Shown here one piece after another: positions 44,485-54,800 of a DNA stretch of 64,000 nt. A program made the position numbers and the translations under genes. The number at the start of each line of letters is the position of its first letter. Positions within the stretch are counted from its first letter, which is position 1. The notes under the pieces were generated by a model. The model was not told the origin of the DNA and searched no databases. It saw only the letters and a list, made by a program, of their open reading frames with translations. The stretch comes from Thioclava dalianensis (GTDB lineage: Bacteria > Pseudomonadota > Alphaproteobacteria > Rhodobacterales > Rhodobacteraceae), in the NCBI RefSeq assembly GCF_000715505.1, contig NZ_JHEH01000002.1, forward strand, positions 186,001 through 250,000, given 5' to 3'.

Positions 44485-45882
44485 ATGTCGGAAAACCACC
44501 TGCCCACCGCCGAGTTGCAAGCTCTCGATGCCGCCCATCACATGCACCCTTTCACCGAAGGGGACGCGCTTAATGCCAAAGGCGCGCGCATCATCACTGC
44601 GGCGCAGGGCTGCTATCTGACCGATAGCGACGGGATCGAGATCCTCGACGGCATGGCCGGTCTGTGGTGCGTCAATATCGGCTATGGACGCCAAGAGATG
44701 GCCGATGCCGCCGCCCGCCAGATGCGCCAGCTTCCGTTCTACAACACCTTTTTCCAGACGAGCCATCCGCCCGCGATCCACCTTGCCGCGAAACTGGCCG
44801 AGATCGCCCCGGGCGATCTGAATCACGTGTTCTTCAACGGTTCGGGTTCGGACAGCAACGACACCAACCTGCGCATGGCGCGCGTCTACTGGGCCCATCA
44901 GGGCAAGCCCGAAAAGCAGGTCGTGATCTCGCGCTGGAATGGCTATCACGGCTCGACGATGGGGGCGGCAAGCCTCGGCGGGATGAAGGGCATGCATAAG
45001 CAAGGCGGCCTGCCGATCCCGGGCATCGTGCATATCAACCAGCCCGACTGGTGGGCCGAGGGCGGCGATATGAGCCCCGAAGAATTCGGCATCGCCCGCG
45101 CACGCGAGCTGGAAGAGATGATCCTTGAGGTCGGCGAAGACAAGGTCGCGGCCTTCATCGCAGAGCCCGTTCAGGGTGCAGGCGGCGTGATCGTGCCCCC
45201 CGACAGCTACTGGCCCGAGATCAAGCGCATCTTGGCGAAATACGACATCCTGTTCATCGCCGATGAGGTGATCTGCGGCTTCGGGCGCACGGGCAACTGG
45301 TTCGGCTGCCAGACCTATGACCTGCATCCCGACATCATGACGATCGCCAAGGGCCTGTCCTCAGGCTATCTGCCGATCGGCGGCAGTCTGGTATCGGACA
45401 AGGTGGCGCAGGTGATCAATGCGGGCGACGAATTCGCCCATGGCTACACCTATTCCGCCCATCCGGTTGCGGCGGCGGTCGCGCTCGAAAACCTGCGCAT
45501 CTTGCAAGACGAAAAGATCATCGAGACGGTGCAGGCCGAAACTGGCCCCTATCTCAAGGAGAAATGGGAGGCGCTGACCGATCACCCGATGGTGGGCGAG
45601 GCCAAGATCGTGGGTATGATGGCCTCAATCGCGCTGACACCTGACAAGGCCAGCCGCGCGAAATTTGCCGCCAAAGCGGGCACGGTCGGGCTGATGGCTC
45701 GCGAGCGCTGCTTTGCCAACCATCTGGTGATGCGCCATGTCGGCGACCGGATGATCATCTCGCCGCCGCTGGTGATCACCAAGCCTGAGATCGACTTGCT
45801 GATCGAGCGCGCCCGCAAGGCGCTCGATGAAACCTATGCGCAGGTGAAGGCCGACGGCTTGTGGAAGGCCGCGGAGGCCTAA
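44485..45882 (+). CDS. Class III aminotransferase (putrescine/omega-amine:pyruvate type)
   Basis: A 465-residue PLP enzyme. Family blocks: DGIEILDGMAGLWCVNIGYG, FFNGSGSDSNDTNLRMARVY, FIAEPVQGAGGVIVPP, LFIADEVICGFGRTG and the PLP lysine K289 in MTIAKGLSSGYLP. This set matches SpuC-like putrescine:pyruvate aminotransferases. ATG at 44485 follows AGGAT. The neighbouring transporter, oxidase and GntR support a role in diamine breakdown. Its stop overlaps that of the convergent HlyD gene. Confidence 0.88.
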   Translation: MSENHLPTAELQALDAAHHMHPFTEGDALNAKGARIITAAQGCYLTDSDGIEILDGMAGLWCVNIGYGRQEMADAAARQMRQLPFYNTFFQTSHPPAIHLAAKLAEIAPGDLNHVFFNGSGSDSNDTNLRMARVYWAHQGKPEKQVVISRWNGYHGSTMGAASLGGMKGMHKQGGLPIPGIVHINQPDWWAEGGDMSPEEFGIARARELEEMILEVGEDKVAAFIAEPVQGAGGVIVPPDSYWPEIKRILAKYDILFIADEVICGFGRTGNWFGCQTYDLHPDIMTIAKGLSSGYLPIGGSLVSDKVAQVINAGDEFAHGYTYSAHPVAAAVALENLRILQDEKIIETVQAETGPYLKEKWEALTDHPMVGEAKIVGMMASIALTPDKASRAKFAAKAGTVGLMARERCFANHLVMRHVGDRMIISPPLVITKPEIDLLIERARKALDETYAQVKADGLWKAAEA

Positions 45883-46979
45883 GCGCCCCCCGCACTTGCC
45901 CCCTTGGACTTGGACGGGCCCGCGTCTGTGCTCACAGGCACGACGCGGGCCTTGTTCACCCGCACCTCGACGGACAGACCGGGGACAAGTTTGTCCAGAT
46001 CGGGCTGACCCGGATCAATCGAGATCCGCACCGGCACGCGCTGCGCCACTTTGGTGAAGTTGCCCGTCGCGTTGGAGCTGGACAGCAGCGAGAACTGCGC
46101 AGCCGTCGCGGGCGAGAACCGCTCGATGCGCCCGGTGAAGGTCTCGCCGCCCAGAGCATCAACGCTGAACTGTACCGCATCGCCGACCGTCATCCCTTTC
46201 AGCTCGGTCTCTTTGTAATTCGCGATCAGCCACAGATCGTGGGGGACCAACCCCATCAAGGACGACCCCGCCGACACGAATTGCCCGACCCGGACGCCGA
46301 CTTGCCCCAGAGTACCAGCCTCCGGGGCGCGGATCACGGCATGATCAAGCTGCACCTTCGCGGAATCGAGCGCCGCCTGAGCTGCATCGACATTTGCGTC
46401 AAGCGAATGGCGGTTCAACTCGGCTGTCTTGACCGCCTGCGTCGCAACCTCGATGGCGCTTTTGGCCTCGCGCAGATTGGCATTGGCCTGATCGAGCGCA
46501 AGCTGGGCCTGATCGGTGTCGGATTGCGACATGTAATTCTTGGCATTCAGCTTGGTCGCGCGATCCATCGTGGTTTGCGCGGTTCGCGCGCTCGCCTGCG
46601 CCGACGCCAGCGCCGCATTGCGCGCATCGAGCGTTGCTTTGGCCGAGGCCACGGCCTGCTCGCCATTGGCCTGTGCCGCACGGGCCGCTTCCAGCTGGGC
46701 CTTGGCCTGCGCAAGGGCTGCAACGAGCGAGCGGTCATCGAGCTTCACCAAGACTTCGCCCTTGCTGACCGTGTCGAAATCCTTGACCGGGACTTCGGTC
46801 ACCAGCGACGAGACTTGCGACGACAGCGTGGTCACGCGGCCATGCAGATAGGCATTGTCGGTCCACGCCACTTGGCTGGTGAAAGGCGGCAGACGCCATG
46901 CATAGAGCACGACCAACAGCCCCAAGACCCCCATCAGCACGACGATGCCGGTATTGATATGACGTTTACTCAAAGACAT
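45879..46979 (-). CDS. HlyD-family membrane fusion protein (EmrA-like)
   Basis: A 366-residue periplasmic adaptor with one N-terminal membrane helix (INTGIVVLMGVLGLLVVLYAW), a lipoyl half-motif VPVKDFDTVSKGEVLVKLDD, a long coiled-coil hairpin rich in Ala/Gln (about residues 75-205), and the second lipoyl half VIRAPEAGTLGQVGVRVGQ. It links the MFS pump to an outer-membrane channel. Start at 46979 chosen because upstream extension overlaps the pump gene. Confidence 0.87.
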   Translation of the reverse strand: MSLSKRHINTGIVVLMGVLGLLVVLYAWRLPPFTSQVAWTDNAYLHGRVTTLSSQVSSLVTEVPVKDFDTVSKGEVLVKLDDRSLVAALAQAKAQLEAARAAQANGEQAVASAKATLDARNAALASAQASARTAQTTMDRATKLNAKNYMSQSDTDQAQLALDQANANLREAKSAIEVATQAVKTAELNRHSLDANVDAAQAALDSAKVQLDHAVIRAPEAGTLGQVGVRVGQFVSAGSSLMGLVPHDLWLIANYKETELKGMTVGDAVQFSVDALGGETFTGRIERFSPATAAQFSLLSSSNATGNFTKVAQRVPVRISIDPGQPDLDKLVPGLSVEVRVNKARVVPVSTDAGPSKSKGASAGGA

Positions 46980-46990
46980 GAGAGACCTCG

Positions 46991-48697
46991 TTACGCTAAA
47001 GACGGCGCAGCGCCGCGCGCTGGGTGGCGCGCAAACCAAGCGTCCATACAGACATGAAGGATCAGGCCAGCCAGCGCCGCGAGGGCAAGCCAGCACACAA
47101 GAAGAAAGGAGTCGTTATAGGCCAGCACACTGCTTTGCTGTGACAGGGACGCGCCGATCTGCTGCATCGCGCCCGCTTTGCGCATCGCCCCATCCGAGAT
47201 CGTCGGCGCATATTGCGCCGCCAGCGCCTGCACCTGCCCCGCAAGCTGCGGATTGGCCGTGGAGATCTGCGGCGAGAGCTGCGCTGCGTGATAGGCGGTG
47301 CGCTCGATCACGAAAGTTCGGTACAGCCCAGAGCCCACCACGCCGCCAAGGCTTTGCGTGGCAAGAAACACGATCACGAAGCTCAGCAGGTAATTGGGCC
47401 CCTTGGCCAGCGCCGAGGCCAGCCCTTTGGCCATGGCAGGCGGCAGGAAGAGAATGCTCGCAAGACCGATCAGCGCTTGGCTGAAATACATCTGCTCGGG
47501 CCGTGTCAGGACGGTGGAGTGCGAATCCAGAAATGCGCCCGCTGCAATCAGCACAAGCGAGATGGCATGAAACAGAGGCGCCCGCTCGGCCTTGGTGAAC
47601 AGCGCGCAGATCCCGCCCGCCACCGCCGTCGCAAGCGTCACGATCCCCCACAGCCCGATCTGCTGGTCGGGCACGAGACCAAAGGTGCGAAACATGCCCA
47701 CCACGCCCGCGCTCTGCTCGGACAGCAGGATGCGAAACAGCAACAGCGTGCAGGCGAGGTGAAAGATCGTCGGGCTGAAGACCCAGTTGAGATCCACCAA
47801 CGGCTCCTTGCGGTTCAGCTCGATGGCGGCTGCCGCGACCAGCGACAGCACCACATAGGCCAGCAGCACACCGATCCAGCGCGTCTGCGTCCAGTAGTCA
47901 TAAGCGCCGAACATCGAGGCCACGACCAGCCCGCCGAACCCCGTCGCGATCAACCCGAAGCTGAGAAAATCGAGCGGCGCGATCACCTTCTCCAGCGGCT
48001 TGGGCGTGAGCGGCAGCAGATAGACGAAAGCCAACGCGATCATCGCCATGCCGATCTCGAATTCGGTCACGCCAACCCAGCCATTTGGGGCCGAGAGGAA
48101 GGGAAGCAGCATGCGTGCAAGCGGACGTCCCGCCATGATCATCGTGAGCGCCACCGAGAGCCCCACCGAAAGTTTGTATTTCGCCGGGAGGTGCTCGAGC
48201 ATGTAGAGGATCGCAAGGCTCGAGAGCGGGGCGGCCGCGATCCCGCTGATCAGCGCGACGATGATGGCCGAATGCAGGTCGTCCACCCAGAAGTTCAGAA
48301 AAGACGCGCCGAAAAAGCACAGGATGCCGATTTCTGCGAAACGACGCAGGCCGAACTGGGTGCGGATCTTGATCAGCATCAGCGACATCGAGGCGCGCGG
48401 CGCAAGGAATGCCGCCATCACCCATGTCGCCTGAATGGTCGTGGCGTGCAGATCACCCGCAAGCTGCGGCACATTGGCCGACACGAACCCCATCGAAAGC
48501 GATTGCGACAGCGCAATGATCGACGAGGCGAGCACGTAAATCAGGATCTTACCCAGCGGCGCGGGGGTCTCGGCCGGGGCCTGAGACGGGGCTGGGGCTT
48601 CCTGGGGCTGCAACTCAGCGCGGGGCTCAGGTGCCTCTGCGGCCCCTGCCCCGGGCTTCACGGAAAGCGCCGCGTTTATGTCAGCGCGCTGGTTCAT
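46991..48697 (-). CDS. MFS multidrug transporter (DHA2/EmrB-like)
   Basis: A 568-residue proton antiporter with about 14 membrane segments after a Pro/Ala-rich 45-residue lead. SANVPQLAGDLHATTIQATWVM and the GRPLARMLLP loop fit EmrB-type. It is 12 bases before the EmrA-like gene in transcription order and overlaps MarR by four bases. The long periplasmic loop near the C-terminus (about residues 465-525) is typical of this group. Confidence 0.86.
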   Translation of the reverse strand: MNQRADINAALSVKPGAGAAEAPEPRAELQPQEAPAPSQAPAETPAPLGKILIYVLASSIIALSQSLSMGFVSANVPQLAGDLHATTIQATWVMAAFLAPRASMSLMLIKIRTQFGLRRFAEIGILCFFGASFLNFWVDDLHSAIIVALISGIAAAPLSSLAILYMLEHLPAKYKLSVGLSVALTMIMAGRPLARMLLPFLSAPNGWVGVTEFEIGMAMIALAFVYLLPLTPKPLEKVIAPLDFLSFGLIATGFGGLVVASMFGAYDYWTQTRWIGVLLAYVVLSLVAAAAIELNRKEPLVDLNWVFSPTIFHLACTLLLFRILLSEQSAGVVGMFRTFGLVPDQQIGLWGIVTLATAVAGGICALFTKAERAPLFHAISLVLIAAGAFLDSHSTVLTRPEQMYFSQALIGLASILFLPPAMAKGLASALAKGPNYLLSFVIVFLATQSLGGVVGSGLYRTFVIERTAYHAAQLSPQISTANPQLAGQVQALAAQYAPTISDGAMRKAGAMQQIGASLSQQSSVLAYNDSFLLVCWLALAALAGLILHVCMDAWFARHPARGAAPSLA

Positions 48698-49167
48698 AGC
48701 AGACGCATCTCCGCCATGTTGGCCGCCATCTTGTCGAGCGTGCGCTGTAGCTGCGCCATCTCCTGCACAGAGACGCCCTTGTAGACCTGAGCCCGCAGAT
48801 CCTGCAGAAATCTCTCGATCTGATCGGCATTGGCGCGGGCATGCGCGGTCAGGTAGATCTGGCGCACACGTTTGTCATCAGGATCGGGGCGGCGCTCGAG
48901 AAAGCCAAGCTTCTCCAGCCCGTCCAGCGTGCGGTTGAGCGTCGGCGTCTCGATATCAAGGCACTCGGCCAGAGCGGTCTGGTTCAACCCCTCGCGGCGC
49001 GAGACCTCGAGGATCGTCTGCGCACGGGCATAGGTCAGGCCCATATCATGCGCCTGATCATCAAAGACTGAGCGCATCCGACGCACCAACCGTACCATCG
49101 CGCGCGACGCGGTCAGGCGCGGATCGGTATCATGTGCCGCCACTGGATCTTTGTATGTCTCTGTCAT
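48694..49167 (-). CDS. MarR-family transcriptional regulator
   Basis: A 157-residue MarR protein. The winged helix shows LTYARAQTILEVSRREGL, QTALAECLDIETPTLNRTLDGLEKLG and ERRPDPDDKRVRQIYLT. It is first in the marR-emrB-emrA operon and has a perfect palindrome in its own promoter, so it probably represses the pump in the absence of a toxic ligand. Confidence 0.9.
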   Translation of the reverse strand: MTETYKDPVAAHDTDPRLTASRAMVRLVRRMRSVFDDQAHDMGLTYARAQTILEVSRREGLNQTALAECLDIETPTLNRTLDGLEKLGFLERRPDPDDKRVRQIYLTAHARANADQIERFLQDLRAQVYKGVSVQEMAQLQRTLDKMAANMAEMRLL

Positions 49168-49181
49168 CTCGGCCCCAACAA

Positions 49182-49195
49182 GTTAGCTAGCTAAC
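49182..49195. promoter_or_regulatory. Probable MarR operator
   Basis: GTTAGCTAGCTAAC is a perfect 14-bp palindrome of the TTAG/CTAA type bound by MarR proteins, 15 bases upstream of the marR start. Confidence 0.65.
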
Positions 49196-49306
49196 ATTTC
49201 GCATGCGAACGAGATAACGCGGCCCTCGCGTCTCTTCAACACGAAGGACTGCACAGGGGGGCGTGCAAATCTGCAAAGAGGTTGATTGGAACCCCGCCCG
49301 CGCGCC

Positions 49307-50428
49307 TCAGAGAGCGAGAAGCGCGATCAGTCCCAGCGACAGCACCACCAGAAGCAGCAACGACATCGTGACCGTTGCGATCACACGCGGACCGGCTGCG
49401 GCGACGGCGCGGGCATCAACCCCAAGCCCCAGTGCCGCCATCGCAATCACCGTGAACACGGACGCGCCGCCATCGAGCACTGGCAGGGCTTGGTCCGGGA
49501 TTGCCCCGAGTGACCGCAGCGCGATCATGGTAAGAAAGCCCAAGATGAACAGCGGCGGGATCAGCGCCGCGCGCGGCACGGCGCGCAGCCCCATGCCCCG
49601 AGGCGCGACCTCTGCCCGGCCCTCCGAGGGCAGCGTGGCGGCCATGATTGAGAGCACGACCGTGATCGGGCCCAGCATCAACACACGCACCAGTTTGACC
49701 AGCGTGCCGATCTGGATCGCCGCCGCCCCCATCGGTGCGGCCGCCGCCAAGACCTGCGGCACGGCGTAAACGGTCAAGCCCGAGAGCACGCCATAAGACA
49801 GAGCGGGCATGTGGATCGCATGACCAAGGACCGGCAGCAACAAGACGACGAGCACGCCCAGCACAGCGGTAAAGGCAATGGCCGCGCTCACATCGTCACT
49901 ATCCGCGTCGATCACGGGGGCCACGGCGGCGATGGCGGAGTTTCCGCAAATCCCGTTTCCGCAGGCAATCAGCAAGGCCATGCGCGCAGGCAGGCCGAAG
50001 GCGCGGCCCAGCAGATAGGCGCCGGGCACGACAAGCGCCACCACGGCGACCACGCCGATCAACATCTCCGGCCCGACCGATAGCAGAGTCTGCGCCGAGA
50101 CCGACGCCCCGAGCATAACGATCGCGATCTCAAGCACGGTCTTTGCGGCAAAATCGATCCCGGCCTTGCAGCGCGCGGGCGGCACCCACAGGCTACGCAA
50201 AGCGGCGCCCAGCACGATGGCCAGCACCAACGGCTCCAGCCATTGCGCCCCGAACACAGCCTCCTCCACGCGCCCCAGCGCCACGGCTGCGATGCCGACC
50301 GCCGCGCTCAGGGCAAGCCCCGGCGCATAGGTACGGATCGATGAGAGCTGATGCTCGAACGCGGGTCTGGCTTTCAGGGGTTTTGGCAACACGGCGGGCC
50401 TCGCGGCTGGCTTGAACACCTGCGACAT
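49307..50428 (-). CDS. YeiH/UPF0324-family putative sulfate exporter
   Basis: A 373-residue membrane protein with about ten hydrophobic segments. KAGIDFAAKTVLEIAIVMLG, ALLIACGNGICGNSAIAAVAP and GVLSGLTVYAVPQVLAAA are YeiH hallmarks. Members are thought to export sulfate or related anions but direct evidence is limited. It is divergent from a LysR gene, the usual YeiH/YeiE arrangement. Confidence 0.85.
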   Translation of the reverse strand: MSQVFKPAARPAVLPKPLKARPAFEHQLSSIRTYAPGLALSAAVGIAAVALGRVEEAVFGAQWLEPLVLAIVLGAALRSLWVPPARCKAGIDFAAKTVLEIAIVMLGASVSAQTLLSVGPEMLIGVVAVVALVVPGAYLLGRAFGLPARMALLIACGNGICGNSAIAAVAPVIDADSDDVSAAIAFTAVLGVLVVLLLPVLGHAIHMPALSYGVLSGLTVYAVPQVLAAAAPMGAAAIQIGTLVKLVRVLMLGPITVVLSIMAATLPSEGRAEVAPRGMGLRAVPRAALIPPLFILGFLTMIALRSLGAIPDQALPVLDGGASVFTVIAMAALGLGVDARAVAAAGPRVIATVTMSLLLLVVLSLGLIALLAL

Positions 50429-50504
50429 GTTGTCCAGTGAAACCAATTGTTCAAACGAAATGTTTTTGTCATTATGATCGAGAAAATCGATTGAAAGACC
50501 TCGC

Positions 50505-51389
50505 ATGACCCCCGATCAACTCCGTGTCTTTCTCGCCGTGGCCGAAACCGAGCACATGACACGCGCTGCGCAGACGCTGAACATGACGCAATCGACCGCC
50601 TCTGCGGCCATCGCAGCACTGGAGCGGCGCCATGACGTCAAACTGTTCGACCGGGTCGGGCGGGGCATCGTGCTGACCCAAGAGGGACGCGCGTTTCTGC
50701 CCGAGGCCCGCGCGGTGCTTGCGCGCATCGCCGAAGCCGAAGCAGCACTTGCCGAGACGCGCGGGCTGGCGCGAGGCCATATCCGCATGATCGCGAGCCA
50801 GACGATTGCGGGCTATTGGCTGCCGGGCCATCTCGCGGCGTTTCGGGCGCGCTACCCGGGGATCTCGCTCACGCTCGATATCGGCAATACGGAGGAGGCC
50901 GCCGCTCAGATCGGGGCCGGCGGTTTCGATCTGGGCTTTGTCGAGGGGTGGATCGACGAGAGCCATCTGGTGCGCCACGAGATCGGATCGGACCGCATGC
51001 ATCTCGTGGGCGCGCGTCCCGCACCCGAAGCCCCGCTGCGCCCAGAGACGCTCTCACGCCAGCCTTGGGTGCTGCGCGAAGCCGGATCCGGCACCCGCTC
51101 GACGGCGCAGGCGGCGATGGCAGAACTGGGGGTCTCGGGCCGTGCGGCAAAGCAGGCGCTGATCCTGCCCTCGAATGAGGCGGTAATGAGCGCGGTTGAG
51201 GCAGGCGCCGGGATCTCGATCCTCTCGGCCCATGTCACCGCCCGCTCGCTCGCCAGCGGCGCGCTTTTCGATTGGGGGATCGCCCTGCCCCCGCGCAGCT
51301 TCTACGCGCTGCGCCACCGGGACCACCACACCAGCCGCGCGATGCACGCCTTTCTTGAGCATTTGCAAACGGGCGCAGGCGGCACCTAA
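50505..51389 (+). CDS. LysR-family regulator (YeiE-like)
   Basis: A 294-residue LysR protein. The winged helix has LRVFLAVAETEHMTRAAQTL and QSTASAAIAALERRHDVKLF. The effector domain follows from RGHIRMIASQTIAGYWLP, with SNEAVMSAVEAGAGISILS near the end. The 76-bp gap to the divergent YeiH gene would hold its site. It probably responds to a sulfur compound, an inference from YeiE and context. Confidence 0.87.
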   Translation: MTPDQLRVFLAVAETEHMTRAAQTLNMTQSTASAAIAALERRHDVKLFDRVGRGIVLTQEGRAFLPEARAVLARIAEAEAALAETRGLARGHIRMIASQTIAGYWLPGHLAAFRARYPGISLTLDIGNTEEAAAQIGAGGFDLGFVEGWIDESHLVRHEIGSDRMHLVGARPAPEAPLRPETLSRQPWVLREAGSGTRSTAQAAMAELGVSGRAAKQALILPSNEAVMSAVEAGAGISILSAHVTARSLASGALFDWGIALPPRSFYALRHRDHHTSRAMHAFLEHLQTGAGGT

Positions 51390-51412
51390 GCCGCCGGTCG
51401 TTCGGCGCTAGA

Positions 51413-51814
51413 TCAGGCCCCGGGGGGCTGCTGAGGCCGCACGATATCGTCGAGCTTGGATTCGAGATCCGAGGGGATCGCGGGCTTGGGGCACAGACGC
51501 GCCTCGGGATAGCGTTGCAACAGTTCGCGCGCATCGGCATGGCCGGAATGGAACAGGATCGTCACCCCGGCTGCATACAAAAGGTCGGCGAGCTCATAGA
51601 CTTCGCCATCCGCGAGCATGACATCCAACACAGCCGCCGTGGGCATCTCCCGCTGGGCCTCGGCCAATGCGCCGCGCACCGTGGCACAGGGCCCGATCAC
51701 GCGCGCGCCCAGATCCTCGAACATAAGCTGTAAATCCAAGGCGACGACCGCCTCATCTTCCGCAATCAATATCCGGCATGTCTGCTCGCAGGTGCCTGCT
51801 TCAAATGTCTTCAT
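51413..51814 (-). CDS. Single-domain response regulator
   Basis: A 133-residue receiver domain: RILIAEDEAVVALDLQLMFEDL with the acidic pair, phosphoacceptor Asp in AAVLDVMLADG, Thr/Ser in ILFHSGHAD, and Lys in LCPKPA. No output domain follows. ATG at 51814 overlaps the end of the hybrid kinase gene by 14 bases, so it is the cognate receiver by position. Confidence 0.83.
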   Translation of the reverse strand: MKTFEAGTCEQTCRILIAEDEAVVALDLQLMFEDLGARVIGPCATVRGALAEAQREMPTAAVLDVMLADGEVYELADLLYAAGVTILFHSGHADARELLQRYPEARLCPKPAIPSDLESKLDDIVRPQQPPGA

Positions 51815-54800
51815 CTGCGTCAAAGGCAATCCTGTAAGTCCGATGCGTCTCTGTTACGTCCTCAGTTACCTCAGCGCCAATTTGCGCAGCAGAAATCTGA
51901 ACGAGCGTCGAGCCAAACCCGGGCGTCGATGGAGTGGAACTCGCTTTTAACGTCTCATCGTAGATTTCGTTCCATTCAAATGTCACTTTTTTGTCGTCAA
52001 CGACCGACCAGCGCAATTGAAGGCGGCCCGCGACCGGCCCGAGCACCCCGTATTTGGCGGCATTCGTGCTCCATTCATGCAAGATCAGCGCAAGCGAGGT
52101 CAGCTTTTCAGCCCCCACGGCGCAGGGCGGCCCGTCGATATCGACCGTATCGCCAAGCTGATAGGGCGAAAGCGTGGTGCGCACCAGCTCCTCAAGCGCG
52201 ATCTTGGCCCCGTCACGTCGCGCACGCGCCAGATCATGCGAACGGGCCAGCGCGTTGATCCGCTGGGTGACATCTTCCACCAACGCGCGCGGCGTCTCGG
52301 CCTTGCGTGAGGCGATCCGCAGCATGCCCGACACGATGGAGAACAGGTTCTTCACCCGATGGTTCATCTCGCGCAGCATCAGCTCACGCATCCGCTCGTT
52401 CTCGATCTCCGAGGTGATGTCGACGCTGAGACCGATCATGCGCTGCGCGTCAGGCTCGGAGACCATGCGCCCCATCCCGCGCAGATGCATCTGCTTGCCT
52501 GAGGGCAGCGAGACTTGGAAGGTGGCGTCATATTCTTCACCGCCCGCGGCAGCTGTCGTGACCGCGCTCCAGACCTGTGACCGATCGCTTTCGATCACAC
52601 GCTCCAGCAATGTTTCAGCCGAGTAAATACCTGGGCTCTCTTCACCAAAGAAGCGGGCTGTGCGCTCGTCAATTTCGATCAAGCCCGAGGCCGGATCGAG
52701 CGACCAGATCCCGATCTGCGCCACCTCAACGGCCAGCCGGACGCGCTCGGCCTCACGCGCAAGGCTGCGCTCCAGCATGAACGCCTCGGTCACATCCGTG
52801 AAGATCAGCGTGACCCCGTCGACCTTGTTATCCGCCGAGCGATAGGGCGTGGCCGAGAGCGACCAGACCTTGGCGCCATCGCCAGAGCGGATCTGAACCG
52901 GGCGCGCCTCATCACCCGACAACGTCGCTTCGATCTGACGCTCGATTTCTGCGGGCGTATCGACGTTGAATTGCAGGTCGTTGATCGGTCGCCCGCGATC
53001 ACTCTGGCGCAGTCTCATAACCTCGCTTGCGCCTTCGGTGAAGTTGCGCAGCCGCCGCTTGCGATCCACGGTGATCAAGGCGTTGACATCGGAATCGAAG
53101 AAGTTCCGCAGATCGGAATTGACCTGAGACAGCTCCTCGACCTTGCTCTTGAGCTCGTCATTGACGGTGGCCAGCTCTTCATTGGTCGATTGAAGCTCTT
53201 CGTTCATCGACATCATTTCCTCGTTCGAGGATTTGAGCTCTTCGTTCGCGGTCTCCAGCTCTTCGACCGTCATGCGCAGGCGCGAGCGGGTGGCGCGCAA
53301 CTCGGCCTCCAGCACCTGCACGTGGCTTTCGCTGGGCGTAATCTCGTCGAATTCTTCCTCGCTGATCGCCTCGAAGGGCGCGCGGTCGCGGAACACCACA
53401 AGGATCGTCTCGTCGGGCAAGGGATCGGCCACGACGTCTACGCGCTGGCGACCGGTCTCCGAGATCACCTCGACATCGCGGGCCATCTTGCGCTTGCCGT
53501 CCTGATTGGCGCTGCGCAGCAGGGCAGAGAGCGACTCGCGCAGTCCGGGGCGGGCCACGCTTTGCGCGAAATCCTGTCCGGTCTCAGCCGGGTCGGTCTC
53601 GATATAGCGCGAGAGCCGCCCCGTGGTCGCAAGGATCGCCCCGTCTCGACCCAACTGCATCGTTGGGGGGGCATAAATATCTATGATGCGGTTCTTCGCC
53701 ACGTCACTCTTCCACTCACTATCGTCATAATTCAGACGCGCGACAGGCCGTCGGGGCGAGACGCGCGGTTTGCTCGGAGAGCCAGAAAATTCCACCGGAT
53801 AGGGCGAGCGCCCGCCGGTGCTTTTGAACAGCCGCGCCTTGCTGGACACGGCTTCAAACAACTCTTCCACCCGACCGATGCTCTCGGACGGACCCAGGAA
53901 GAGAAAGCCCTCGCTGTTGAGGGCGTAGTGAAACAGCGGCAACACTTTCGATTGCAGCTTGTCGTCGAAATAGATCAGCAGATTGCGGCACGAGATCAAA
54001 TCCATGCGCGAAAACGGCGGATCCTTGATCAGCGAATGGCACGAGAAGCGCACCATGTCGCGCAGGCGGAGATTGAGCTGAAAGCTGCCTTCGCGCCCAA
54101 TTGCATAGCGATCGCGTAGCGTCTCGGGGATGTCGAGCAGCGCCGAGATCGGGTAGCGCCCGGCGCGCGCGATCTCGAGCATCCGCTCGTCGATATCCGA
54201 AGCGAAAACCTGCACCGGAACGGTCTTACCAGTGCGCATCATCTCGTCATCAAAGAGCATTGCGATGGTATAGGCCTCTTCGCCGCTCGAGCAGCCGGGC
54301 ACCCAGACCCGGATTTCACGATCGGCGGTGGCACCTGCGACCAAAGGCGCGATCACCTCCTCGCGCAGCTGGTTGAAGTGATCCTTGTCGCGGAAAAACT
54401 TCGTGACGTTGATCAGCAGATCGCCCAGCAAGGCCTCGGCTTCCTGCGGGTCCGAATTCAGCTTGTCGAGGTATTTCAAGCTGTCGGTCAGCTCGACCAC
54501 CTGCATCCGGCGCTGGATCCGGCGCTCCAGTGTCGAGCGCTTGTAATTGCCGAAATCATGACCGGTAAGCTGACGCAGCGCGGCGCAGATCTCGGCCAAA
54601 GTACCCGAGACCGGCACCGCCTCTGCGGCACTCACCACAGCAGGGTCGACATTGCGGTAGCGCGCGATGCGGTCCGTGACCTCGCCGGGGGCGCAGACGA
54701 AATCGACAAGCCCTGTGGCCACCGCCGAATTAGGCATCGAGTCGTAGCGCGCCGAGGCATCCTGCGCGATGCACAGACCGCCATATTCCTTGAGCGCACG

